From: a bacterium | GTDB taxonomy: Bacteria; Armatimonadota; Fimbriimonadia; Fimbriimonadales; Fimbriimonadaceae | Length of the DNA stretch: 64,000 nucleotides | Direction: 5' to 3' | Assembly (NCBI GenBank): GCA_027483535.1 | Contig: JAIXUN010000002.1 | Location: forward strand, 1,240,001-1,304,000 | Shown: positions 33,794 to 42,966 of the stretch, one piece after another | Numbering within the stretch: the first letter of the stretch is position 1 | How the letters are laid out: each line of letters begins with the position of its first letter | The notes under the pieces: generated by a model | Databases searched by the model: none | Told to the model about the DNA's origin: nothing | What the model saw: the letters and a program-made list of their open reading frames with translations, nothing else | Made by a program: the position numbers and the translations under genes

Positions 33794-36374
33794 ACCTACC
33801 AAGATCACCTCGCCCGCCGCTCCGAATGCCAACAAGGCCGGGGCGGCGGGTGCTGTGCTTCTTGGAGGCATGTTCTTGATCGCGGCGGGTTCGCAGATCA
33901 AGCTCCATGTCTTCGAGGCAGATTCGACGGTTCAACTCGGCGAGCAGACGAACCGTTTCACGGTCACTCGCATCGACAAAGCCAAGCGAGGAGGCATTTT
34001 CACCAGCGATGGCAAGCCCCTGGCGGAAGATGCGGACGCGTACGAACTCACCATCAACTTCGCCAAGATTCCTCGGACATCCGCGTTTGCGCTCGCGTTG
34101 TCCGAAGCGACGGGTATTCCCGCCACCGAGTTTCTTGCCTTGGAAAAGGGAAGTCGAACTTGGCCTGCCGCCGTCTCTCCCAAGCAGGCAAAGCTCATTC
34201 AAGAAGTCAAATCGGTTTGGCGAGCGGACGGAGTTTCTCTTTCGCGGGTTGGAACTCGCGTTTATCCTTTCGGGGAACTGGCTGCATCGCTTGTAGGATC
34301 GCAGCAGTTTCAGTCGCTCAAGGACGCCAAAACCGGGAAGCCTGTCTCCGTCGTCGTGCGGACGGGTCTCGAGTCGAGCAAAAACCGAGAGCTCACTGGG
34401 ACAGACGGCAAGCAATCTGGACTTGCGGACAAAGATGGCTCGCTGTTGCCGCTACGTTCTTCGCCTCCGGAAACTCGCCGGCAAGACGGGCATCGCATTG
34501 TCACTTCACTCGATAGCCAGATTCAAATCGCCGCGTCTCAAGCGGTTCGCGACGCGGTGGTGGCAAACAAGGCGACCAGCGGAGTCGCTGTGGTTGTCGA
34601 ACCCTCCACCGGGCGAGTTTTGGCGATGGCGAATTGGCCCTCCTTCGATCCGGAGAACCCGACAGGCGCAAGCGTAGGCTACAACCACGCGACCATGAGC
34701 CTTCTGGAGCCGGGGTCTACATTTAAGATTCTCACCCTCGCCAAGGCGATTGACCAAGGGCAAGTTCGCTCCGATTGGCGACTCAACTGCGGTGGAGAGT
34801 TCCACCTCAACAAGTTTTGGCGAGTTCGGTGCGACGCTCACCACGGTTCGAGAGCCCACGGATTGATCGATGCGGAGAAGGCGATTGCCAAGTCTTGTAA
34901 CGTCGCGGCTGCTAAATGGGCGCTCGGGGTGGGTCGAGACGAGTTTGTCGGATTTCTGAACGCGCTCCACCTTTTTGAAAAGACCGACCTTGGACTCCCC
35001 GGAGAACTGGGTGGCGACTACAACGAGAAAGAGTATGCCAAGCCACTTCAGTTAGCGCAGTTTGGGTTTGGACAGTCGATGACGGTGACTCCAACCAGGC
35101 TCGCCGCCGCATTTGGCATGGTTGCCAATAAGGGTGTTTATCGCGCTCCTCGACTCGTCGACTCGATTGGCGATGTTGAAGTAAAGCCTTCTGAAGGGGA
35201 TCAGGTTCTTTCCGCCGCAACTTGCGAGCGGGTGATGCACCACATGGAGGCGGTTATTGAATCGGACTTCGGAACGGGCAAGGAACTACGCATTCCCGGG
35301 TACCGACTAGCCGGAAAAACGGGCACCGCTCAGAAGGTCGGTTTCAAGGGTGGAGGATACGTTTCCAACTTCGTGGGGATGGTTCCGGCAAAGGACCCGA
35401 AAGCGGTCGTCCTGGTCATGATCGACAACCCGAAGGGCGGCAAGTACTACGGTGGATCAGTTGCCGGACCCGCCTTTGTTCGAATCGCTCGTTCGGTGAT
35501 CGACCGATACCATATCCCGCCCGTCGGAGCTTCGACTCGTGAGATCGAGGTCGACCCGGCATTCGCGGGAACAATGGATGACGACTTTTCGGCAGATCAG
35601 CCTGCTGTCGCTGAAACAAGTCGGGCAGGTTCGAGTCGTCGAGAATCGGCAACACTGAAAGAAGCACCTGTAGAAAATCTTCCCGATGGGACCCTCCCGG
35701 CGCGAGACACGGTCGAGTCACTTCCGTTGCCATCGAGCCGCCGTGCACAGGTCATTTCAATCACGCCCGAACCCAGAAAGGTTCGAACGAATCTCAACCG
35801 AGAGGTCCGACCTGTTCGTTCCGAGCCAACTCGGTCTCGAGACACCGAATCGGAAAAGCCCAAACCGAAGCGTAAGGGAAGGCCGAATTCTGTCGCAGAG
35901 ACGGCAAAGGTTGAGCGCAAAACGGCTCAAAAACGAACCTCCCGCCGACCTTCGGCGCCAGTCGCAAAAAGAGAGGATCGGAAAGAGAAGTCGGCGCGAG
36001 TTGCAAAGTCTTCCAGCAAGCGCACTGCTACTCGGCAGCCAGCGACGCGAAGCACCAAGCCCGCGACAAAGAAGAACAGTTTGGCGCGAACGAAAAAGTC
36101 CGCAAGGGATTCTCGTACGCTCATTAAATCCGAGTCGTCTCTCTCCGCAACTTCGGCGAGCCGATTCGTCTCCAATGCCCCTACCAAACAAGCCGTTCGA
36201 AAAAAGCCAACGCCGACAAGCAAGCGAAGGGAATTGAATCTTCGCGACGGTGACGATTCTGCTAAGACTACGGTCCGAGCCCGATCTCTTCGAGACGACG
36301 ATGCTCCGAAAACGAAACCAAGCCCTCGGAGGCGACCCGACAAGAAATCTCCGATCGAGGATCCTGATCGGTGA
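33777..36374 (+). CDS. ftsI: Penicillin-binding protein FtsI (transpeptidase) with long basic tail
   Basis: An 865-residue class B penicillin-binding protein that cross-links septal peptidoglycan. After a membrane anchor (about 22-40) comes the dimerisation domain, then the transpeptidase with STFK (314-317), SCN (373-375) and KTG (514-516), all intact. The catalytic domain ends near residue 582. The remaining 280 residues are low-complexity and rich in Lys, Arg, Ser, Thr and Pro, much like a histone H1 tail; no PASTA domain is present. FtsI is normally about 550-650 residues, so the tail is an addition. The start is TTG 33777, overlapping ftsL, with no better start before the anchor. It overlaps murE by four bases. 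Confidence 0.92.
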   Translation: MSRVARPTKITSPAAPNANKAGAAGAVLLGGMFLIAAGSQIKLHVFEADSTVQLGEQTNRFTVTRIDKAKRGGIFTSDGKPLAEDADAYELTINFAKIPRTSAFALALSEATGIPATEFLALEKGSRTWPAAVSPKQAKLIQEVKSVWRADGVSLSRVGTRVYPFGELAASLVGSQQFQSLKDAKTGKPVSVVVRTGLESSKNRELTGTDGKQSGLADKDGSLLPLRSSPPETRRQDGHRIVTSLDSQIQIAASQAVRDAVVANKATSGVAVVVEPSTGRVLAMANWPSFDPENPTGASVGYNHATMSLLEPGSTFKILTLAKAIDQGQVRSDWRLNCGGEFHLNKFWRVRCDAHHGSRAHGLIDAEKAIAKSCNVAAAKWALGVGRDEFVGFLNALHLFEKTDLGLPGELGGDYNEKEYAKPLQLAQFGFGQSMTVTPTRLAAAFGMVANKGVYRAPRLVDSIGDVEVKPSEGDQVLSAATCERVMHHMEAVIESDFGTGKELRIPGYRLAGKTGTAQKVGFKGGGYVSNFVGMVPAKDPKAVVLVMIDNPKGGKYYGGSVAGPAFVRIARSVIDRYHIPPVGASTREIEVDPAFAGTMDDDFSADQPAVAETSRAGSSRRESATLKEAPVENLPDGTLPARDTVESLPLPSSRRAQVISITPEPRKVRTNLNREVRPVRSEPTRSRDTESEKPKPKRKGRPNSVAETAKVERKTAQKRTSRRPSAPVAKREDRKEKSARVAKSSSKRTATRQPATRSTKPATKKNSLARTKKSARDSRTLIKSESSLSATSASRFVSNAPTKQAVRKKPTPTSKRRELNLRDGDDSAKTTVRARSLRDDDAPKTKPSPRRRPDKKSPIEDPDR

Positions 36375-37852
36375 GAATCGCCGACCTCGTCGCAGGGATT
36401 GAAGGGGTCGAGGCAAGCCCGGTTAGTCTTCTGCAAGCCCCTTTCACCCGGCTTATTGCCGACACTCGCCAGGTAACCCCTGGCGATCTGTTCGTCAGCA
36501 TGCCCATACAAACAGATCGAAGGGCGGCTTACTGCTCCGAAGCCCTCTCGAGAGGGGCAATTGCGGTGATCATCGACCGGACCTCCGATTCGCCAGATCA
36601 AGCCGTAATTCGACTGGAAGCCTTTTCAGATGCCCTATGGAAAATTGCCAAGCAAGGTTTTGGTGATCCATCCCACCAACTTCGCTGTCTTGGCGTGACC
36701 GGAACGAACGGGAAGACGACATCCGCTTGGATGCTCCGTCACGCGCTTGAGCGGTTGGAAGGTTCGGCGGCCTACTTGGGAACGCTCGGGTGGTATCAAG
36801 ATTCGCAGTGGACCGAGGTTGGAAACACGACTCCATGGGTGGTGGACTTTTACCGACTGCTCCAAACTGCCGTTTTGAGCAGCCAGAAATCGGTGAGCTT
36901 AGAGGTGTCTTCTCATGCTCTGGTGGAGAAGCGGGTTCACGGGGTCGCGTTCCAAGGGGCCATCTATACGCACCTGACCCAGGACCATCTGGACTTTCAT
37001 GGAACCATGGAGGCCTACGCTTTGGCCAAGAAGACCCTCTTTTTTGACAGGGACCTCCATGCAGAGAGGTTCATTCCTTCCTTCAACCTCCATGATCGGT
37101 ACGGGAGCGAGTGGCACGATGAGTTTGAAGGCGAGAAGTGTTCCTTCATCGTCGATCGTTCGGACAGCCGGGCGAGAGTTCAGACGCGTTATCGTTCGCT
37201 CGGGCCCGATTCTCTGGAACTGGCGATGACCATCGACGGGCGGGAGTTCACGTCCGAGTTTCCGGTCGCGGGAGCATTCAATGCCGAGAACTTGAGCGGA
37301 GTGATCGCCTGCCTGGTTGGACAGGGGTTCGCGCCCGATGCGGTGATCGGTGCCCTTCAGAATCTCACCGCCGTTCCGGGCCGCTTTGAGCGGATCCCCA
37401 ACTCGGGACCGATCTCAGTTTTCATCGACTATGCGCACACGCCCGATTCGCTCGTGAAAGTTTTGGAGACCGCTCGACCCCTGACCACCGGATCGCTCTG
37501 GGTCGTTTTTGGTTGCGGGGGCGATCGGGATCGAACGAAGCGGCCGATCATGGGTCGAATCGCCTCTGAACTCGCGGATCAGGTTGTGATCACCTCGGAT
37601 AATCCACGATCCGAGGACCCGGACGCCATCCTTGCCGAAGTTGCCCTAGGGGCAGATGGCGGGGCTGAGGTTAACCGAGTTGTCGACCGTCGGGAAGCAA
37701 TTCGATGGGCGATCGAGGGCGCGGCGCCCGGTGACACAGTGGTTATCGCCGGGAAGGGACACGAGGAGAGTCAAATTGTGCAGGGGGTTCGTCTCCCTTT
37801 TAGTGATCGCACGGAGGCGAAATTGGCTCTGATGGATAGGTTCGGGGAATGA
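36371..37852 (+). CDS. murE: UDP-MurNAc-tripeptide synthetase (meso-DAP-adding)
   Basis: A 493-residue Mur ligase that adds the third residue of the stem peptide. The ATP site is TGTNGKTT (110-117). The specificity loop reads DNPR (410-413), the form found in enzymes that add meso-diaminopimelate; L-Lys enzymes differ here. The carbamylated lysine region is ALAKKTLFF. The dap genes later in the window would supply the substrate. The start is GTG 36371 in a GTGA overlap with ftsI. murF overlaps its stop (ATGA). Confidence 0.96.
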   Translation: MRIADLVAGIEGVEASPVSLLQAPFTRLIADTRQVTPGDLFVSMPIQTDRRAAYCSEALSRGAIAVIIDRTSDSPDQAVIRLEAFSDALWKIAKQGFGDPSHQLRCLGVTGTNGKTTSAWMLRHALERLEGSAAYLGTLGWYQDSQWTEVGNTTPWVVDFYRLLQTAVLSSQKSVSLEVSSHALVEKRVHGVAFQGAIYTHLTQDHLDFHGTMEAYALAKKTLFFDRDLHAERFIPSFNLHDRYGSEWHDEFEGEKCSFIVDRSDSRARVQTRYRSLGPDSLELAMTIDGREFTSEFPVAGAFNAENLSGVIACLVGQGFAPDAVIGALQNLTAVPGRFERIPNSGPISVFIDYAHTPDSLVKVLETARPLTTGSLWVVFGCGGDRDRTKRPIMGRIASELADQVVITSDNPRSEDPDAILAEVALGADGGAEVNRVVDRREAIRWAIEGAAPGDTVVIAGKGHEESQIVQGVRLPFSDRTEAKLALMDRFGE

Positions 37853-39222
37853 GATTCACGGTATCAGAACTAGCATCGCGCCTAGGTGGGCGATTCGAGG
37901 GGTGCACGGGTGAAGAAATCGTCAGCGGGTTCGCGACCGATAACCGCCAGGTTCAACCGGGAGACCTCTTCCTTGCGATCAGGGGTGCCAACGTTGATGG
38001 GCATACCTTCGTTAACCAAGCTCTAGCCTCGGGCGCGGTCGCGGCAGTGGTCGAGAAGGCGCACTTTCAGCCGAGCGGTCAGCCCTGCATCGTCGTTGAA
38101 AGCTTGGTGGATGCCTTGGCATTCATGGGGCGATCCTTCCGAAACGAGTTTTCTGGTCCGGTGATTGGCATCACGGGCTCGGCGGGGAAGACAACTACCA
38201 AAGAGTTCACCGTCTCTGCGCTTTCCACAATCGGGCGCGTCATCCGAACGGAAGGGAATCGGAATACCGAGTTCACGTCGCCGCTTGCCTGGCCCGAGCA
38301 ATGGGAAGTTGACGGGTCGAGCGCTCACTCGGCGGTGATCGAGATGGGCATGAGGGGGTTTGGGCAGATCGCTCACCTTGCCGCTATTAGCAAACCGACC
38401 GTTGCAATCATTACCAACATCGGATGGTCTCACTTGGAACTGGTGGGCAGTCGCGAGGGGATCGCCCGGGCAAAGTCCGAGATTCTTGAAGGACTTGCCG
38501 AAGATGGAACAGCCGTTCTTTGGAGCGAGGACGAGTATTTGGGCAACCTGATCAATGCGGCGGGTGATCGAAAAATCGTCACCTTTGGACGTTCAGGAAA
38601 TGCCGATTGCCAAGTGACCGATTACAAACCGATCGACTGGTTCGAGGCGGAGATCAGCGGAGTCTTGAAGGGCAAGAAGTGGAAGGCGGTCATGCCCACT
38701 GTTGGACGCCACCTCGCGTTGAACGTCGCTGCCGCCCTACTCGCTGCCACCGAAGCGGGCGCGCCATTGGATGCGGCGGCGGAGGCGATTGGTCGCACCC
38801 AACTGCCCCCTATGCGAATGGAAATCCGCTCTTGGAAGGGGGCGACTCTGGTGATGGACAACTACAATTCGAATCCACCCGCAGTGGAGTTCGCTCTGGA
38901 AACCTTGGCGGACGTTCCGGTAGAAGGGCAGCGAATTGTGGTGCTGGGAACGATGCGCGAACTCGGTGAGGAATCTGCCGCTGGGCATCGCAATGTCGGT
39001 CGAGCGGTTGCCCGGTTCAAGCCAGATCGAGTGGTTCTCATCGGGCCCGACACCGACAAAATCGAGGGAGGCGCGGTGGCAAAAGGCTATCCCGCCGAGA
39101 AGATCACCCACGCGGCAACGGTCGAAGATTTGGAATCGGCGATAGGCCCGGTCCACCCCGGCGATGCTGTTTTGGTCAAAGGGAGTCGAGCCCTGGAGCT
39201 TGAGAGAGGTTTCTCCGCATGA
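37849..39222 (+). CDS. murF: UDP-MurNAc-tripeptide:D-Ala-D-Ala ligase
   Basis: A 457-residue MurF that joins D-Ala-D-Ala to the tripeptide, the last cytoplasmic step. The ATP site is TGSAGKTT (109-116). NRNTEFTSPLAW, EMGMRGFGQIAHL and VMDNYNSNPPAVEFAL (the C-terminal nucleotide region) are typical. ATGA overlaps at both ends couple it to murE and mraY. Confidence 0.96.
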   Translation: MRFTVSELASRLGGRFEGCTGEEIVSGFATDNRQVQPGDLFLAIRGANVDGHTFVNQALASGAVAAVVEKAHFQPSGQPCIVVESLVDALAFMGRSFRNEFSGPVIGITGSAGKTTTKEFTVSALSTIGRVIRTEGNRNTEFTSPLAWPEQWEVDGSSAHSAVIEMGMRGFGQIAHLAAISKPTVAIITNIGWSHLELVGSREGIARAKSEILEGLAEDGTAVLWSEDEYLGNLINAAGDRKIVTFGRSGNADCQVTDYKPIDWFEAEISGVLKGKKWKAVMPTVGRHLALNVAAALLAATEAGAPLDAAAEAIGRTQLPPMRMEIRSWKGATLVMDNYNSNPPAVEFALETLADVPVEGQRIVVLGTMRELGEESAAGHRNVGRAVARFKPDRVVLIGPDTDKIEGGAVAKGYPAEKITHAATVEDLESAIGPVHPGDAVLVKGSRALELERGFSA

Positions 39223-40220
39223 ATGGATCCGTTTTTAACCCTGCCATCATCAGTCTCCTGGTCGGGGCAGTAGCCGCTAAACCTGTGCTCTCCGCGCTGA
39301 TTGCGCTCAAGAGTCGACAAACGATCAACAAGCACGCGCCGGAAGGACACCAGAAGAAGCAAGGAACGCCCACCATGGGCGGGATCATTTCGCTGATCGG
39401 AATGGCGGTTGGCTTGTCTGTCGCGGCGGTTCAAGGCTGGGGAGGGGAATCGAGCGCTCGGGTCTGGGCGATGCTGGGTCTCCTAGTGCTGTTCGGCATC
39501 ATCGGGTTTGTCGACGACTACGTCATCCCGAAGATGATGCCCGGTAAGCGCGGACTCGGGTGGATTCCAAAGCTCGCCATGCAGGTGCCCGTAGCGGCGA
39601 TCCCGTGGTTCTTTACCAACGATTTCGGGGTCAAGGATCCCATCGCGGCCGGGTTGGTGGTCCTCACGGTGCTGTTCTTTACGAACGCTTACAACTTTTC
39701 CGACGGGTTAGACGGGCTCGCTGGAACGCTCCTTCTTGGCATCGCTGCGTTCTTTACCGGGGTTGGCTTGCTGAGAGCAGATCCATTTTTGGTGATGTCG
39801 GGAACGGTACTCGCCGGAGGAATTATCCCCTTCCTGTATCTGAACGCCCCTCCCGCGAAAGTGTTCATGGGAGACGTGGGGGCCCTTGCAATTGGAGCTG
39901 TGATCGGACACTTGTTTGCCTATGTGTTCTCGCGCGGGGCAGTGTCTGGAACGCTTTTCTCCGGCCTAGAGATCGTTGGACTTGCATTCGCGATGTTCAT
40001 GATGATCGCCGAACTCATTCCAGTGCCGCTACAGATTGCGTCGGTCAAGATTCTCAAACGACGCCTTTTCCCCTATACGCCTATCCATCACGCATTTGAG
40101 AAAGCGGGATGGCCGGAGACGCGTGTCGTCTTTGCATTTGCATTGACGCAACTGGTTTGCACACTCATTGCATTGGCCTTGTACGCAGGTAACGGGGGCA
40201 CCATTTGGAAGACACGATAG
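39219..40220 (+). CDS. mraY: Phospho-MurNAc-pentapeptide transferase
   Basis: A 333-residue polytopic membrane enzyme that moves phospho-MurNAc-pentapeptide to undecaprenyl phosphate, giving lipid I. Family motifs: GTPTMGGI, FVDDYVIPKM (catalytic Asp pair), NAYNFSDGLDGLAG, FMGDVGALAIGA and PIHHAFEKAGW. About ten membrane helices can be followed. Its end overlaps murD by 16 bases. Confidence 0.97.
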   Translation: MNGSVFNPAIISLLVGAVAAKPVLSALIALKSRQTINKHAPEGHQKKQGTPTMGGIISLIGMAVGLSVAAVQGWGGESSARVWAMLGLLVLFGIIGFVDDYVIPKMMPGKRGLGWIPKLAMQVPVAAIPWFFTNDFGVKDPIAAGLVVLTVLFFTNAYNFSDGLDGLAGTLLLGIAAFFTGVGLLRADPFLVMSGTVLAGGIIPFLYLNAPPAKVFMGDVGALAIGAVIGHLFAYVFSRGAVSGTLFSGLEIVGLAFAMFMMIAELIPVPLQIASVKILKRRLFPYTPIHHAFEKAGWPETRVVFAFALTQLVCTLIALALYAGNGGTIWKTR

Positions 40221-41752
40221 CGGCAAAACCAACCGCGATCTTTGGTCTTGGACGATCGGGCTTAAGTGTTGCCCGGGCCATCACGAAAAGAGGCGGTAAG
40301 ACGGTCCTTCTGGAAAGTGCTCCGGAAATGCTTGTTGGGAAGCAAGAGCTTATCGAGGAGTATCGGGCGCTAGGCCAGGAGGCGATTTTCGGTTGGGACG
40401 GCGATTGGTCGAAGTTGGACATCGCCGAGGTGATTGTCAATCCGGCCGTCGATAGCCGATCGCCGATTCTGCGAAGCGCGGTCGAAGCGGGCATTTCGGT
40501 CATTGGCGAAATCGAGTACGCCTATCGAATAGCGAAGGCACCGATCATCGCCATCACCGGAACCAACGGAAAGAGCACCACGACGGCCATGATCTGGGCT
40601 TGTCTCAAGGGAGCAGGCGAAAAGCCGATTCTTTGCGGAAACATTTTTGGCTCAGGCTTTACCGAGAAGCCGTTGACAGAAGCTGCGGACGAGGCTGATT
40701 CGGACTCCGTCTTAGTCGCGGAGATTTCTTCATTCCAATTGGAATGGGTTCGTGAGTTCTGCCCGGTGGTTTCCGTTCTCACCAATATCTCACAGGACCA
40801 TTTGAATCGTTACAACTCGTTTGAAGATTATGTCTCGACGAAGAAGCGAATCTGGGCACGGCAGACGTCGGCTCATTACACCATTGTTCGCGCCAACGAT
40901 CCGGTCGTAGGTGAGCCGGGTAAAGAGGTCACCGGCGTTGCCAGACGGTTAAGAGCGTTTGCGGGTGAGGTGGCTCCGAAAGATCTCCCCACGGTCTGGA
41001 TGGCTGGAGCAACGGGAGAGCACGCGCTTGTAGAAGAGCAGCGAACAAGCATCTTCGAGCGCATCATCGATCACAGCATTTACGGATTTCTAGGTCACCA
41101 CAACCGGACGAACGCGGCGATGGCTATTTTGGCTTCGTACGCCTTTCTCAAGTGGAAAGGGACGGTTCAGCCTGAATCGAATGCGAATCTTGTTGTTTCG
41201 ACAGCGATTCAGGAAAGGCAGGAAGCGATGGAAGCGAAGCGAACGAGATTCTCGGCCTACCGCGCACCTGTCGCCGATTGGATTCCCCAATCGCTGGTGG
41301 ACCCCCTCCGGACCTTCCCCGGGTTGGAACATCGCATGGAAGTGGTGGGGAAGAAGGGCGATACCACTCTGGTCAACAACTCAATGTGTACTAACCCCGC
41401 GGCGGTGCTTTCCTCGATCAATGCACTCAACGGAACGGTTTCCGTGCTGGTAGGCGGAGTGAACAAAGATCTCGACTTTCGACCGCTCAAGTCCCTCTTT
41501 GCCTCTCGTCGGTACCGCGTTTACCTTTATGGAAGGGACGGAGATTCGATCCGTCAGACATTAGGAGTGGAAGGTGAGAGCTACCGGACTCTACGCGCTG
41601 CATTTCTTGCTGCGGTAAACGATCTAGACACCGGTATAGTTAGCAGTGAGTACTTGATGTTGGCACCTGGGTGCGCGAGCATGGATGAGTTTCGCGACTT
41701 CCGACACCGAGGAGACGTCTTCAAAGAGTTAGCCAAGGAGTGGCTGTCATGA
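40205..41752 (+). CDS. murD: UDP-MurNAc-L-Ala:D-Glu ligase, atypical
   Basis: A 515-residue MurD, longer than the usual 440-450. It adds D-Glu to UDP-MurNAc-L-Ala. The ATP site TGTNGKST (118-125), EISSFQLEW and GHHNRTNAAMA are standard, as is GLEHRMEVV. Two oddities follow. About 43 extra residues lie at roughly 318-361. The active-site loop normally DSKATN reads NNSMCTN (391-397), so the Asp and the Lys that contacts ATP phosphate are replaced. The start is TTG 40205 with GGGGG ahead, inside mraY. The stop overlaps the ftsW start (ATGA). Confidence 0.9.
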   Translation: MEDTIAAKPTAIFGLGRSGLSVARAITKRGGKTVLLESAPEMLVGKQELIEEYRALGQEAIFGWDGDWSKLDIAEVIVNPAVDSRSPILRSAVEAGISVIGEIEYAYRIAKAPIIAITGTNGKSTTTAMIWACLKGAGEKPILCGNIFGSGFTEKPLTEAADEADSDSVLVAEISSFQLEWVREFCPVVSVLTNISQDHLNRYNSFEDYVSTKKRIWARQTSAHYTIVRANDPVVGEPGKEVTGVARRLRAFAGEVAPKDLPTVWMAGATGEHALVEEQRTSIFERIIDHSIYGFLGHHNRTNAAMAILASYAFLKWKGTVQPESNANLVVSTAIQERQEAMEAKRTRFSAYRAPVADWIPQSLVDPLRTFPGLEHRMEVVGKKGDTTLVNNSMCTNPAAVLSSINALNGTVSVLVGGVNKDLDFRPLKSLFASRRYRVYLYGRDGDSIRQTLGVEGESYRTLRAAFLAAVNDLDTGIVSSEYLMLAPGCASMDEFRDFRHRGDVFKELAKEWLS

Positions 41753-42966
41753 ACCGCAATCGAGAAATCGTCGCCGACCCTATCCTTCTGGTCCTCACCA
41801 TTTTGATGACCTTCTTGGGTTTGGTTATTATCTTTGACGCGGGCTACGCGCGTTCAATGGCGACCGGGAAAGGCCCCATCCCCGCCGAATTTGTGAAGCA
41901 AGGCATGTTTGTCTTCATTTCACTTATCGTCTTCGTAATCTCGATCGTGGTGCCGATGGAGAGTTGGCAACGGTGGGCAAAGCCTGCGATGTTCCTGATG
42001 ATGAGCAGCCTGGTCTTTGTGCATTTCTTCGGCAAAGTCCAGAACGGAGCTCGGCGATGGATCAGCCTTGGTCCCGTCGATATCCAGCCTGCAGAGTTCG
42101 CGAAGGTTGTGGTGATTCTTTACCTTGCTGCCGTCTTTGCGAATCGGAAGCCGTGGCCAGCGAAGACCCCTCGAACTCGGAATTTTGGCGACTGGTTTGC
42201 AAAGGTCGGCGCACCAAAGATCGATCGCATGTGGTGCGGATTCATTGTTCTCGCCGCCTTTGTCCTTATCGAACTTGAGAAAGACCTTGGCACCGCGATG
42301 GTGGTTTTAGTGACAGCGGCGGCTCTTATGCTGCTGGGCGGAATCAGTAGGTCTTCACTTGTTGCAGGGCTAGCCATTATCGCCGTGGGAGTAACCGGGT
42401 TGGTCTTCAAAGAGGGCTACCGAATGGATCGGGTGAACGCTCACCTCCATCGATGGGACGTCCGATTCGTCGATACTGCCGGGTTCCAAACTTGCCAGTC
42501 CGAACTCGCCATGGCGAGCGGTGGCATTGCCGGGGTCGGAATTGGAAACGGAAGAGCGAAGCACATTTTGCCCGCCACTACGACCGACTTCGTGATGGCA
42601 ACCGTCGGAGAAGAATTGGGCCTGATCGGACCGCTGATCCTTCTCGGGTTGCTCGGTGGAATCTGCTGGCGACTCTGGCTGCTCGCCCAAAAATCGAAGA
42701 GTAAGTTTGCGGCGTTGTATCTCAGCGGCGTGGCAGTCTGGTTTGGAGTTCAGGCTTGTACCAATCTGATGATGGCGAACGGAACGTTGCCCGCGATCGG
42801 TATCCCGTTCCCGTTCATCTCTTCGGGCGGATCAAGTTTGGTCGCCTTGTGGCTTGCGGTTGGAATCGCCCAGGTAATGCACGTCAAAGGGGCACAAATG
42901 GAGGGAGAAGTTGCGCGTTGTCGTCACCGGTGGGGGAACGGGCGGGCACGTCTATCCCGCGCTTGA
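41749..42966 (+). CDS. ftsW: Peptidoglycan glycosyltransferase FtsW
   Basis: A 405-residue SEDS-family protein with about ten membrane helices. It polymerises glycan strands at the septum with FtsI. Signatures seen: NGARRWISLGPVDIQPAEFAK, LEKDLGTAMVV, the TDFVMATVGEELG block and PFISSGGSSLVALW. ATG 41749 is chosen over GTG 41740: AAGGAG is eight bases before it and it forms an ATGA overlap with the murD stop. The last 56 bases, encoding a short basic tail, overlap murG. Confidence 0.95.
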   Translation: MNRNREIVADPILLVLTILMTFLGLVIIFDAGYARSMATGKGPIPAEFVKQGMFVFISLIVFVISIVVPMESWQRWAKPAMFLMMSSLVFVHFFGKVQNGARRWISLGPVDIQPAEFAKVVVILYLAAVFANRKPWPAKTPRTRNFGDWFAKVGAPKIDRMWCGFIVLAAFVLIELEKDLGTAMVVLVTAAALMLLGGISRSSLVAGLAIIAVGVTGLVFKEGYRMDRVNAHLHRWDVRFVDTAGFQTCQSELAMASGGIAGVGIGNGRAKHILPATTTDFVMATVGEELGLIGPLILLGLLGGICWRLWLLAQKSKSKFAALYLSGVAVWFGVQACTNLMMANGTLPAIGIPFPFISSGGSSLVALWLAVGIAQVMHVKGAQMEGEVARCRHRWGNGRARLSRA

